NCBI GenBank assembly: GCA_000328365.1
Contig: KB299619.1
Coordinates: 496,828-560,827, forward strand
Direction: 5' to 3'
DNA from: Capitella teleta
Lineage: Eukaryota; Annelida; Polychaeta; Capitellidae
Length of the DNA stretch: 64,000 nt
Shown: piece after piece, positions 39,536-54,900 of the stretch
How positions within the stretch are numbered: position 1 is the stretch's first letter
Layout: each line of letters begins with the position of its first letter
Position numbers and translations under genes: made by a program
The notes under the pieces: generated by a model
Seen by the model: only the letters and a program-made list of their open reading frames with translations
Database searches by the model: none
Told to the model about the DNA's origin: nothing

Positions 39536-41439
39536 TAACTACCTGGTATGGATTGACGATGTTATTCTGCGCCCATTTATGCCAAGAAATCAAGTAAGAA
39601 GTCGATTTTGAATGAGAAAAACATTTAAATGCGAGTGGTGAGTGTGTGGAGTGGAACGGAGAATTGTGTAGAATTTGAATAATCGTTCATTTTTCGAAAA
39701 AATCCTGCATTGTTTACAACAAATGATATGTGTAGATACCAACCAGCCCATCTGGCTATCACCCAGTATCAATCATGTAGCTGTGGGGTACACGACTTTT
39801 AAATGTAAGCTCGAACAGTTTGACCACCTTCACTTGGAATCGATCTTTCGGCACACATTTTTGATGATAGAAATTGATTACAACTACACATGATCATGTC
39901 GAGTTGATGTAATGTTTGATGTAGTGTCACCTTGTGAAGGTCATCACCCCCTACGGAGGACGCTGAGGATGACCACGGCCTACAACATTGTATCATTATT
40001 ATCGATGTGCATATATTATCAATACAGGGTGGATTAATCATTAATGAATGTTTAGTTTTAATCGTAATAGTTTTGTTGTAAAAGAATGATTTAGGCCTCA
40101 GTACAGATGGCCCCTCGGCGAATTGTTTTGCGCGTATAATCTGGCACGTGCAGCAATCCTTTTAGAAGTAGAGAATTTAGCAATTAAAGTTTAGTTTTGG
40201 GAGAGAGCCGAGCTCCGGACGCCGAACGAGCTCCGTGAGACTTGGCAACAGGCCTCTGCATGTGTGGGACATCAGGCGAGAGACTTTGGTGTTAAGAAGT
40301 AAGTTTATCATGTGCTATTGTTATTTCCATTTGAGTTTAATTTGGTGTGTACATTCCTTTGTTTTCTGATTTGTTTTCCATTGCTGTTGTTTCCTTTTAA
40401 ATATTTAATTCCACCCTGTACAACTGAAGAAAAACTTTAAAAGTATGAATTTATATCACTTGGGTATTCTTACAAAATTTAACCTTGTAGACCGACGGTA
40501 CCCAAAGCCCGGACTCGAGAAATTATAATTACTATTGAAAAGTAAAGAGGTAAAACGTTAAACTTTTCAACCTGTCGTTTGGATGTGACTTCACTGAAGT
40601 TTGACTGCTCATTGTAGAGAACATGCAATTTTCTTGTCTGTAAAGACCAGCGAGACAGCGAATTGAGCGGGTGAGACGGCGAATCTTAGTTGGCGGAGAT
40701 TTGTTGCAATGCAAACCATCGCCTGGGATGATCGAACGCAATAGAATGCCTTCGAATGAAGCAATTGACCAATCAATTATACCAAAACCTAAGCCCCTGG
40801 CCATTTAGAGTCTAGCACGAAAACGTTGAAAGATTTTAAAACTTGTATTATAACAATAACAAGAGAAATAAGAATGAATAGTGACCAAAAAAAAAAACAA
40901 AAACAAAAACAAAAAAAAAACAAACAAACAAGAATCAATCAGAGATATGACAAAGGAAAATTTTTAATTAAGCTAATGATGAACATTGATCAAGGACACA
41001 TGAGCATAATTGCAGCAATATTAGTTCATGAAACTATAGTATATGCTTCAATTTATGATTTACAGCACAATTGCGCAACCAATGAGTTATATAGATATGC
41101 ATTTCCACCTGACATGACTTTACAATATCATTTAATGTATAATGAAAACCAATGCAATCCAACAATTACAAGGATTGTCAATACTACAGGATATAGGCTG
41201 TGCAGAACCATTCAATTCGCCAAATGGTCTAATTAACTCAGTCTTCATCTTGACAGAAGTTGACATATTTATGGCTCTATCAAAGATCAGCTGAGCTCAG
41301 CCCAGTAGACTTGCTGTGCGCAGTGAACTTATCATATTGAAATAGGCTATGCCAATTATCATTGCAGTATACCACCAGACAGTCAAAGAACGTCATAATT
41401 GGCCAAATTTGATGGCAATAAAAGTTTAATGATCAAACA

Positions 41440-42450
41440 AATTCAAAATAATAATCAATTTTGTAATTAAATGTTTTAATGACCACAATGATCTTGAACT
41501 TCAAGCAACTTCATTTAAAATCAGGATTTCGTAAGAGGTGTATGCGTGGCACACACTCTGCGAATTTCAAGTCCACAACTTACATAACCATAGAGCTATC
41601 GGCATTTGAAAAAGTCATAATTGCTATTATGCAAGATTACGCAAGAACGGTGCATCTAGGAGCAGAAATACTTCCGAGCTTCATTTTACATATTGATGCA
41701 CTGAATCATTTGATGTCAGTTACAAGTCGCTAGCATTACTATTCGATGAGTTATTGACGATCGAATTTTCAACTTTGAAAAATCACTGCGACCTTGACCT
41801 TTAACCTTTGACCTTCAAACTTTCAGTGTTAATCCGAAATATTTTGCTTCATTAATAAGTGCAACTTACTAATTGCCAGACATGAGCGAATTCAAAATAT
41901 TCAGTACCAAACTTTGTACAACGGAATACCGAAGCAGTGAAATTGGCTAAGTGTTGCCTAATATGTATTCCGACCGAAAACACACAAATATTCTGAATTA
42001 TCACATTTCCTTTTAAGACTCGACAACACATGTAGTATGCAACTCAGAAAAGTTACAAAATTTACGAAATTCGAAATAATCATCAATTTATGCAATTAAA
42101 TGTTTTAATTACCGCAATGACCTTGATCTTGATGCAACTTCATTTAAACTTATAATTACATATGATGACTATACTAGCAATTTACTCTGTAAATTTCAAT
42201 GTCACAACCCGCTTAACAACCAAGATATTTGCATTTAAAAAAGTCTCAATTACTATTATGCAAGATTACGCAAGAACGGTGCATCTGAGAGCAGTAACAG
42301 CGCCATGCATTGTTGTACATATTAACGCGCTGGATCGATCGATGTATGTTGCAGGACCCTAGCTTAATTAATGAATGAGCTAGAAGCGATCTAATTTGAG
42401 ACTTTGAAAAATCGCTGTGACCTTGACCTTTGACCTTTAACCTACAAATT
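41440..42450. repeat. Tandem duplication, offset about 628 bp
   Basis: Two related copies in the same orientation, about 41457-41825 and 42080-42450. Shared landmarks are AATTAAATGTTTTAAT (41465 and 42093), TATTATGCAAGATTACGCAAG, and a terminal block of GACCTTGACCTTT. They differ at many positions, so the duplication is old. The ORFs inside both copies are similar only because the DNA is. Function unknown. Confidence 0.8.
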
Positions 42451-42915
42451 TGAATCAGACTCGCAGAATGACATGTGCTATCAATGTGTGAGATTTGCTG
42501 ATTATACTTCACGGAGTTCCGCGCAACGGCGCATAAAAAATCGTTCACCGACAAACAGAAAAAAACAAAAAAAAAAACAAAAAAAAAAAAACACGTATAG
42601 TAACATAAGGAAAATTTTTAATTTAAAATTTTCCTTAAAAAAAATGGAACATAGTTCGTAGAAAAGTATCAACAGTACAAAATATATTTAGTTTATCACT
42701 CACGAGTTAATGGGGGTACGTTGAACCAAATTCAAATAAACAATAATTTCAGCTCTAGTTAATTTGTTATTGTGCCCGGCACATATATGCACTGAATATA
42801 GTACTCCTGCATGATTCTGCCATGGAGTCCGATGAGTTCAAGCATAAACAATTATTGTGTCATATGATAAAAACAGGCTTAATTAACACACATCGATTTG
42901 CAAGCACAGAAGTGA

Positions 42916-43255
42916 CCAACCTTATCTTGTCCAAATCAGCCAGATCGTCCGGTTTCTCCACCATAACTGGAGACAACCTGGGCGCCTGAGGGTCTCTGCA
43001 TGAGAGCCTGCGATTCATGAGGTCGTGCTGTTTGACTTTGCTGCTTTCCCAGCCAGCGTACAGAAAGGTCGGGTCTCTGGGAGTGCTTGTGGTGAGCAGA
43101 GGAGCATCCCCAATCGACGCTTGGTATCCGCTTAGTGGAGGTACAACTCCATCCCAATGCACCACGTGAAGGCTTTCTGGTTCTTGGAATTCCGTGTCAC
43201 TTGACGGTGGACGGGGTGGAGGCGAGAGAGCCACCAGGCAACGGAATGAAGCCAT
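42916..43255 (-). CDS. Candidate first coding exon, unrecognised gene
   Basis: The minus strand shows an acceptor (TTTTTCACAG), then ATG at 43255 and about 113 open codons. The reading starts MASFRCLVALSPPPRPPSSD and ends DDLADLDKIR at a plausible donor (AGGTTGGT). Composition is normal for protein: Pro-rich start, then charged stretches such as YAGWESSKVKQHDLMNRRL. No signal peptide is evident. I do not recognise the family, and the next exon is not clear; candidates lie at 39.0-39.6 kb. Confidence 0.45.
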
Positions 43256-46200
43256 TGGGTATTGCACCCTGTGAAAAAGAAGCTATCACACAGGGTGAAC
43301 AGGGGCCAATAAACTGATCACTAGCTTTGCGAAACAACTACAAAGTGTTGATGCAATAAAAACACTTGGTAAACAACGAGGTTTCTTCATCACTAAGCAT
43401 TGTGCCTCCACGCTGAAGTCTGACTTTTTTACTTCTTATGTATATATACACACACTGTATGTAAATATATGCTGGATAGGGATAAATATATGTGTACGGA
43501 TTTACGTGCATGTAGCATATTTATGAATATGAATTATGCGTCAATTAGATCCAGAATGAATCTGCCTTTTGTTGGTACATGCATCGCCTACTTTCTCTTT
43601 TTAAAACCTCATGTTTTGTTTTCGAGTACAAATCACTTTCTGCCCCTGTACCCCTCAACGCCGTTTTAATGTTCTACATACACTAGTGATTCATTGTCTT
43701 TGGTTGAGCATTACCATGGGTTTACTGTGAATGGTGGAAACCTAGTAACGACATGATAATTGCGTGCACAGTAGTACGTTGTGGTTTATATTGTCAGATC
43801 AAGGGTGCAATTTGGATAATCTTCGTTTATTCACTGGCTACTTCAGCAGCACTTGTATTCGGGACTTCATCTAAATTCCATGGTGTGAAGTTAATTCTGG
43901 CCAAGAGAGATCTCCACCTCAGATTTCTTGATTGCTTAAGGTCACAATGACAATGTGTACCGATGCAGGCGATATATACACTCAACCGCCCAATATAATT
44001 TATGACCCCAATTGAGTATGGCAATGCAAAAATTTATGTCAGTAAATTTTACGAGAAGTACTTGGTGAAAGGGGGTGGGGGTTAAATTTCCAGCCCTGTT
44101 AGACAATACCTTTGTATAGGTTTCTTTCACCTGATATGTGTTCCAACGTAAATTCATGAACACTTCTCTACATGTAGTTTGCATCCCAGTGAGCCTTCTC
44201 ATCTCAGTTTTGATTCACTGGAATTATTCCCACTTACTATATATAATTAGTGATGTAATCGCATTGTAAAGTTGACCAAAGCTCATATAATAATATCCTC
44301 CAGCGCTTCCTCTTTAAGTTCAATTACATAATGGCCTTGTTGGATATCGGTTATTATTTTTGTCTCTTAAATCGTTTCAATTGCCAATGTTTATTCTATA
44401 ATGTGTTCATTTTATTTCAGTCAGTTCACCTACATGTATTTTATACATTGAATTTACGTTTTTTCGATCATTCAAAATCTGATTTTTTAATAATGCCAAA
44501 AGATCAGGCTGAAATTGAATGAGTTGAATGCGAGTGATGTATCGTTGCATTTTACGTAATATCATAGCATCCCCTCGGACAAGTTGCATGAAGCTGCTCC
44601 AGGGCATCAATTAAATATCGTTGAATAAATTACTATTGAAGATATGACATAGCTATACAATCAATGTCCTGTACACGGCGGTTGACCATTTATGCATATC
44701 ATTAACATAATATCCTTCAATATATTTCCGAATAAAGGCATACTCTCTCCCATTCGCTCCTTTGACCTTTGACCTTATAATACACGCCTGGGATCCTGAA
44801 ATGTGCGACCACAGCGATGCGCACGTTTTGATCAAAATACCTGTGCTTGCTTCAGCTTGAATTCTCATTATTGTGGTCGTCCCTTGTGGATCTCACAGCC
44901 ACATCTCGTGTTGTATATGCAGCCAGTACCCTCCTTGTTCAAGAACTCTTTATTTAAAGTGGATTGATTGTGAATTAATTATTATTCAGAGTTAACCTAA
45001 CCGGACCATCAGACATCATTCATGTTAGCCGGTGCATTCACTTTGCAATATGTTCCGTGATTAGCGTGATTAACGTATGAACTTACCGTTCAAACCATAT
45101 TCCAAAGCAAGACTCTCAGAGAAAGAAGCAAGTGAACACAGACGCAGCTCTGTTTGTGATCATACGGAAAATAAAAATCGATACAAAAGAACTGTGGAGC
45201 TGTGCATATTACTATAATATATTATGTATTTATGTATATGTTAAAAATGAAGATCACGCATATATACTCTTAGTAGTACTGAAAGCAGCCCTTTGATCAG
45301 GAAGCTCGTACTATATTCGTGGAATTCGAAGCACGAGTGACTACTTGGGACTATTCATCACAAACTTCGAGTGGGTCTCTCTTTTCAAGGTCAATTTTTG
45401 ATTTGTATCTCAAACACATAGGGACTCTGCTTAAAACTGCTCTTTTACGAGGTTTAATCGCAAATTAGATTGTTTTGGTGAGGATCAAGTATTCTGGTGT
45501 GTTTCACCATACTGCTCAGTATGCATAATACATTTCACTCAGAGATGGTAGTTTGTGAGGAAACCATTACTCATTTTATTGATAATAATGGAAATTTTCA
45601 GCATCATTACACATTTTGGAGCTCATGTATAAATATACATTAAATGCAATTATGATATGCACTACGTACTTGTATTGCGGAATATTTTAAAGCTGAAAGA
45701 TGTAAATGAAGTTTATATACTGCATTAGCTTTTTTTTTTTTTTTCTTTTTTTTTTCATTTGGTAACAATAATTGTAGCCTTAAATAGGATTATGCATGGA
45801 ACAGAAATTTAGCTCTGTGTCATTTCAGCCTTTCAGAGAGCAAGCACAAAAACACCTTGGTATGTTTCCAACTTTCTGTATTTGAGTACAAAACGTTTAC
45901 AGTTGTGGTGTTGAATATTTGTAAGCCCAGAGCTGATTGTAACACATTATGACCCCATTCTGAAAATAAAAGACCTCGATATTTTTAATTACATGTACAT
46001 GTATATATCATCTAAAGAAAACTGAGCATACAATTGAAAAATTGAAAATTAAGAATATTTTGTAGCATGACAGAGAACTGAAAATGTAAATTTGAGGTAG
46101 AATAAATATTGATGTGGAAATAGTAGCAATCTGTGTGCTTAGTTAACAGCAAAATAAAAGTTTTAAACAGAACGGAATTGAGACAGAAATTTGAGAGTTG

Positions 46201-46524
46201 AAGATTTTGCAAGTCCCATTACACAAACAAGCTTCAATATTATTACACAATAGGTAAATATGTAATAGGTAAATAGGTAAAACAAAAAAATAACCCAGCA
46301 AATCAGACCACATCTAGTTTTTAACTCGTGATAAAATTATTATGTCATAAGAGTCATAAATTTCAAAACTTATTTGCATAATTTACGCACAATTAAAATA
46401 AAAATAGCAAAACCAGAGAAATATTCCTAATAGCATTTAAAACTGGACCAAAGGAAATTCCCTAATTATCATAAGCAAAGACATAACCATTAAAACTTAT
46501 GTATAACCACCAGATGGACCCCAA
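43256..46524. other. Spacer upstream of the candidate exon, downstream of the RING gene
   Basis: AT-rich, with poly-T near 45731-45755 and a short GACCTTTGACCTT block at 44760-44774 like that in the 41-42 kb duplication. I see no convincing exon on either strand. Confidence 0.5.
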
Positions 46525-48657
<2,133 letters not shown>

Positions 48658-48717
48658 TGTTTTGATCGGAAGTGCTCAGAAAAAGTCCTGCGGTTGAAAC
48701 TTGAAGCAGAAGTTGAG

Positions 48718-48770
48718 GTGCGTTATGATTATTTTCATAACTTAGTGCCTTATGATTCCGTGCGTTATGC
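48718..48770. promoter_or_regulatory. Cluster of GTGCGTTATGA motifs upstream of the RING gene
   Basis: An exact GTGCGTTATGA at 48718-48728 and a 10/11 match at 48760-48770, with a weaker GTGCCTTATGATT between them, sit 60-115 bases before the start codon at 48657. The position fits a promoter-proximal regulatory site. The same 11-mer recurs elsewhere in the window. Function is inferred from position and repetition only. Confidence 0.4.
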
Positions 48771-51700
48771 GGCTTCTTTCGCTCAGTCATACTGCCACAG
48801 CAAGAAATGTAACGCTCTTGCCAATCGCAGGTGTAAAACACAGTGGAGACATGTATACTATATAGTCCTTTTGTGGGAATATACACATTTTAAGCGAAAT
48901 TTCGATTAACCCAACCACACGACCCCACTTAATCCAGGCTCAGCCAACATGCTAGAGTAGCCACGTGTGTTATTGTTGATTGAATGATTCACTTTTCAAT
49001 CGCTTCACATAGTCGCCCAGGAAGATGACGACACATTTCCATATTCTGAGTCGCGTGTCAAGTGGAAGCTGAATTCACGGACGTCGAGCTAGGCGTGAAC
49101 GTCCTCCTCATATCTTTCTTAACATTTAATTAATTTAGAACTTAGCATGAGTACACCAGGGCCCCATTTCCCTTCCTGTTTCCAATTCTTGTCTCATATA
49201 ATGGTTGGATAAGACGTAAACTTACAAATACAGAACACGTGTGGGTCATTACGTGATGACCAATGACTGAGGAACGTTATGATTTCAACAAAACGCGCAA
49301 AGTGAGAACCAATCACAATGACATGATCAAAGCAAACCTCATTGTGTAACACCCAGTTGGCCGCTTCGACCGACTGGTGGTCTTGGCGTCGTCTGCTCGT
49401 TAGACAATTAATGGACAAGCCTAAATGCTCAACGACGCGGGCTACAATAAATAAATAAATGCGAATTACTTCATTTGCATAATTTCTCCAATAAAAAAAG
49501 GTTAAAAGGAAATATTAGAATAAACGCATTGTGCAAGTTGGAGTGCGTGAGTGACATGTGAAATTTGCGAGCACGCTAGTTATTACATAACCCAATCGGA
49601 TGAATGAAAGGATTCACATGGAACTAGCTGTAATATAAAGCTTAGAAAATGTGAAATGGCCTTCGGAAATACCCGTCAACTAGAGATATGATTTCAATGA
49701 ATGCGTCGATCTGGCGACAGAAATTAATTGCTTTTTGAAAGGAGGGTTGACCGCTGAACGCGACGGCCTCACCTGAGATGATCAAAGGCTTAATTAGGCG
49801 TGCATTCGGCGACATGTATGGGCCTCACATCCTTCAACAGGCATGTCAAATATATCACGGAAGGACGCTGGATTCTTCTGTCTGAAAAAACTCGAAGTAT
49901 TTATGATAATATGTTTATTCACCTGTGCAAGTGTCATAATTGATTTGTATTAAAAGGTGATAATTATTGGGAGAAAAAAAAACAGACGAAGAAACACGGA
50001 AGTATTAATTAGATGGGAATTCGGAATGGTATTAATAAAATTAATAAAATTAATAAAACACCGACTGCTTGCTCAATCTCGACACGAACGAACATTCTGA
50101 ATGACCCGTGAATGACCTGAATATTAAATGTCAATTAATTTATTCTCCATTGTTTTACAATTAATTACAAGTTCGTGAAATCTGAGTATTCGTTGCATGT
50201 ACAAACAAGTATAACAGACAAACGGATAGCACTTTCACATGTTTGCTTGCAATATAAACAAGGAAAACGTGTTTGAAAGCAATCCTTCACCAGTATTAAT
50301 ACTCAGCTATGTCAACCTGAGATTTTTAGGGCTGTTTTTGTAAACGTTTTGTTGGATCACGTGATAACAGGCAAACCCCGCTTCTCTGTCAAAGCGGCTT
50401 TCATTCGAAGATAATAATTATATCACAAAAAAAAAAAAATAAATAAATAAAAAAATAAAAAATAAAAAATAAATATATATATAGAAGATGAAACTCACTT
50501 TTTTGTTAAAAATCGGACAGGCTGCAATTATAAAGAGTATAACGAGGTAGTGGTGCTCTTTGAAGATTGCCTAAACCCCAATTCAAAATAATACAGGGAA
50601 AAATAGAAATGCTTGTAATTGAGCGGTACTAATTATCGCAGTGAGCGACTGAAAGAGAGCGTATAATATTTCAACACGGATTAAAACACTGAAGCGAATC
50701 GGCGTGCGTCTTTGGATCTGTCAGTGTGGGATCCTGTAAAGTCTTCTTAAGACTTAAGTTGATCAATGGAAGAAGAAGAAGCAGAGCTATTGTTCCTCAG
50801 TGAAGATGGCGCCATTTGGCTGGATGCATTACGATCGAAGGTTTCTGTCGATATTGGATTAGGAATTTAGGATCAAGATGAAGGCCGTGAATTGTGAGCA
50901 TTGATTGCCGTTGATGTCACAAAACATTACGTTCGCTTGATTAGTGCTTGACTACTTGTACTGCTCAGATGGTATAACCCGGTGCATGCATATTGCGTTA
51001 TATTTGCACTTAGTGCACTTCCATTCCATACTATATATACATGCATCATGCTAAAAGCAAAACATTTATGAGAGAAGGGGGGGGTTGGGGGTAATTTATA
51101 CAGGAGAATATCATAAGATTGAAAAATACGGGAAACACTTCCTAATCACAGTATGGACAAATGCAATGCATTATTGTTGAGCTAATTGTTAATGAATAAG
51201 ACAACCCAAGCACGTACAACATGAAAGAGAGAGAACCAATTTTTATCTTTGGAGTGTAGCTCATTAACAGGTCAATTAAAGACCAATCAAGGACGCCGGC
51301 CATCTCTTACTAATTGTTTACATCTTCTATGTACTCCAAATCGAACTCATTTGCACTGATTATTGCAGAAAATTATTACTCTATATGAATTATAATTGAG
51401 TATACAGTAAGTCATTTGGTTGGTTTTGAGATAGAAGAGCAAGAAATCCGAGGAGCTATACTTATATAACTGACAGGTAGGATGTTGATGAGCAGGAGAC
51501 TGGAAGATTGGAGAAGAGGTGAGAGGTGAGTATCCTGGGATGAAGGATGAGGAGCAGAACGGTGAGGGGGAGGGGGTGGTACGTGCAAGAGCTGCTGCTA
51601 TTAAAGTAAACGGTAAAGCAAGAAGAATGGTTCGATTGCTTCATAGATATACCGAAATTTTGATCAAAGCACGCACACTCGTTATCTCAACATAAACCTG

Positions 51701-51956
51701 TGTTGCATTCATTGATAGCCTACCCTAGCGCACGCAGCTCAGACCACCGTCGCATTACACACCAAAGGAGTCGCGTGTGTTGTTTAAAAGACGCGGTTCG
51801 CACTCGGGAGAAAGAGAGCGAGAGAGGCCACCACACTCGCAGCAGCAGCTATAGCCAGCCGTCGCGTGGTGAACCGACTCCTGTGATTCTTCTATCCGTG
51901 GATTTTCCGTTTCTCTCTCACTTCGTCTCAGGGAGTTGTTAGCACCCAGCCGCATC
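48771..51956. other. Spacer between two divergent genes
   Basis: Holds the promoters of the RING gene (left) and the SBSPON-like gene (right). At 49340-49412 is a short repeat related, on the opposite strand, to the flanks of the MITE at 13.5 kb. An A/AT-rich run lies at 50428-50483. I see no exon. Confidence 0.5.
49340..49412 (-). repeat. Short repeat, MITE-free counterpart of the 13.5-kb site
   Basis: On the minus strand it shares GTCTAACGAGCAGACGACGC and GTCGAAGCGGCCAACTG with 13463-13504 plus 13652-13682, where the hAT-like MITE splits the same order of blocks. It differs from a perfect empty site by about 4 bp. The ends are loosely inverted (CATTGTxTAA), so the host repeat may itself be a tiny mobile element. 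Confidence 0.7.
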
Positions 51957-54900
51957 ATGCACGCTTCGTGGGGGTTCGTGGCTGCTTCGGTTCTCATCAT
52001 CGGGGCTCTTGCGGCCGACGGTGACGGCAGCTTCACCCGTCCGTCCAATTGCTACGAGGCTCAGTCGTGTTGCCAGGGCAGGAATAACACTTGCAAAGCG
52101 GTTGGACCCAGGATTAAACAACCAGCTGAACCTTCACCGTTCTGCTTCTGCGATTCTACCTGCCTGGAATTGGGTGATTGCTGTCTTGATTATGAAGAAC
52201 ATTGCAAAGGTGAGTGGCGTGCATTTGGTCTTCCAATACAAGGCCTACATGTAGAACCAACCCAAACCATTCATACTCCATACATAAAAAAGGATATAGA
52301 GTGCAATGCTGTACTGCGTTGACGGACATTTGATCTTGTTCTAATTACTGACCGCTACAATGTTCTTGACCAAAACACACCTGACCGGTCAATCAGAGGT
52401 TGAATTGACACATTCTCTGGACAGCAACGTCTGAGAATGACGAGTTCACCAGGGGTCACGATTAACAGGACAACTTCAACGCCCTTAAAAGGTTTAAACC
52501 CAATCTCAAAAGATAAAAACCCGTAGAACTCGAGTCTTATCTTGATTTGATGGAAATCGATGAATGCAGAGAGGTAGAGAACAAAGGGAAGGCACGGAGA
52601 TACGGATGGCCAGACTCACCGCCCTCTACATTTCACCACCCCCCCCCCCCCTCGCAATCTACGTTCCGAGATAAGCTAAGCAAGCCGTAAATCGCGAGAT
52701 ATCTATCTCACTTTAATTACAAGTTACAACTCTTTCATATTTGCATGATGATTATAAGGACTGATTGCTCACCCTTTAATTACACCTATAATCTATGTCA
52801 TGAGTGTGAATACTTCTTTTTATCTTTATCTTTTATCTAATCTGTGTTAATCCGGTGCAGATAAGGTGATCATTCCACCTTTGTCATGTTTCTGAAAAAC
52901 TAATCGGAATATTTTGTTCTTTGATGTGCAAGGTTGAGTTTTAGTTAGTGTAATCACCATATGTAGTGATTATATGGGAGGGGGGGTTGCATCTCAAAAG
53001 CTTACCTCCAATGTATCCATCACTTTTGTTTGATTATTCGCAAAGGCCTTTCATGTATGGGGTTAAACACTGAAAATCCACAAGTTGGAATTACGTCAAG
53101 GGTAACGTGGATGCGAAGCTGGGAGCAAGATGGAGCGATTGGAAATTCGTCAATTTAAATAATACTACACTTCAAATTATCCTAATCATATGTCTCAGAT
53201 TAAAGGAACAGTCATTACATGTGTTGTGTTCATATAACAGATCCCAACGGGCAAAACTGGCGCTGCAAATGCGTCTATGGGAAGCCAAACATTATCCTGA
53301 AAAGATACATATATAATATGACAGCCACTCCCTCACGGGAAGTAACCCTTTTGCTCACACCCTCGACGGAGGTCACCATGGGAACCAATCTTCTTGCATA
53401 GCCTCTTTATTTCCGCAGCAAATATCTCGGTTTTACTCTTTTGTGTGAAGCCTGGAGCACACCAGGTGGCGGCAACGTAATTCTACAAATTATTCACTCA
53501 CAAATTATGTAGTTTATACGTAAATCTTTTGTATAAACATTTTCTTTGTTTGTGTAATTGTGCGAAAGAGAACAAACCCATAATATACTGTTGAGGTTAG
53601 ATTATCCCTGACTATATGACCCTGAGGCTTAACATATAATGAAATTATGATAGAGCTGGGTCTAAAAATAGATTACAATTGTATCTGAATTAATGAACAA
53701 CATCAATTAGCTTTATTCTCTCAACGTATTGACTCCGTTTTTTTGGCCAAGTGTACTTTAGATCCAACTCCTGACTTATCTAAAAGAAAGACATAAGTGT
53801 GTTTATGGCATTTCGGTCTGGAGGTCATCAGCTGTCATTCCTTGAGTGGTCCGACAAGAGGTCAGCTCGGGTCAGTACCCCTAGAGAGCGCTCTTGCTTG
53901 TACTGTGTAGTGCTGTCAATAAACATAGAGACCCCAATGCTTCAAAAATACCGCCACGTGTGTCGGGTCACTCAGTTGCAGCATAGAAATTAGCATTGGA
54001 ACCGATTTGTGTTCTTTTATAATAAGGGGCGCATCTTGATCCAGGGAATCAGCTATGTTGTTGCAGAGAGGATCTTGAGTGACCCTCATGGCTGAGGTCT
54101 CCTTATGATGGATGAGGATTCCACCTGCTTTTTGATGTCTCAGAATCGCATTCAGACGTTCACCTCAGCTAGCGTTTACACTGTATACCCCAGAGCACGT
54201 TCACTATGGGGCTAATGGCCGAGTCCAAAAGGTTTTAACCAAAAGACATATTCATCTCATTTTTTTAGATATTCTATTTTTAAAGAGTGCGTAGTATATA
54301 ATATTAATGCAATGCTGCGTTGGCTGTGTATAAGTGGATGGGCTCTTCTTATTTGTTACTCCCCCAGTGCCTTGCAATTACGTAATCATCTGACAAAGGT
54401 CTTGCGAGAGGAACTCCACCGCAAGCTGACGTGAACCTAAAGTCAATCGCGTGAAGCTGATGCCAGCAGTCACAAACACTTTACTTCATCCCGTTTTTCA
54501 AACACAAAAAGCGAGCTTTTCGCACGTGGTGCAAATCGAAGTCTCTTGATATTCAATCCAACAATTTTCCGAGACTTCTTACCGCATTTGCTCTTTAAAA
54601 AAGAAAACTTCTTTTTCTTCTGAACCAAACCGCACAAAAGAAAGCATTCTGCGCTGTGTTTTTCATCCGTCGCTTAAATAATACTCACTTCTGTTAACGT
54701 TTTCTTCAGGGTTAACCACTGTAGTGGTCTGTTTGATAAGTCCAGTGATAAAAAAAAGTAGTTAAATGTTTGGTTAAATGCTTCAGAGGTCTGTTATGGA
54801 CCGAGCAAGGTCGAAGGATCACCTGATATACTTGAAGGCAAACACTGTTTCATACAATGTTTATAATATTGTACAGGTGCATATGTCGCACAACTAGCTG

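Noticed and set aside
40532-40804. Minus-strand 90-codon frame as a transposon or gene fragment
   Set aside because: Composition is protein-like but I could match no family and found no neighbouring parts.
53219-53401. Extra exon of the SBSPON-like gene
   Set aside because: Exons 1 and 2 already join in phase and match the family; the stretch lacks the expected cysteines and a clear donor.
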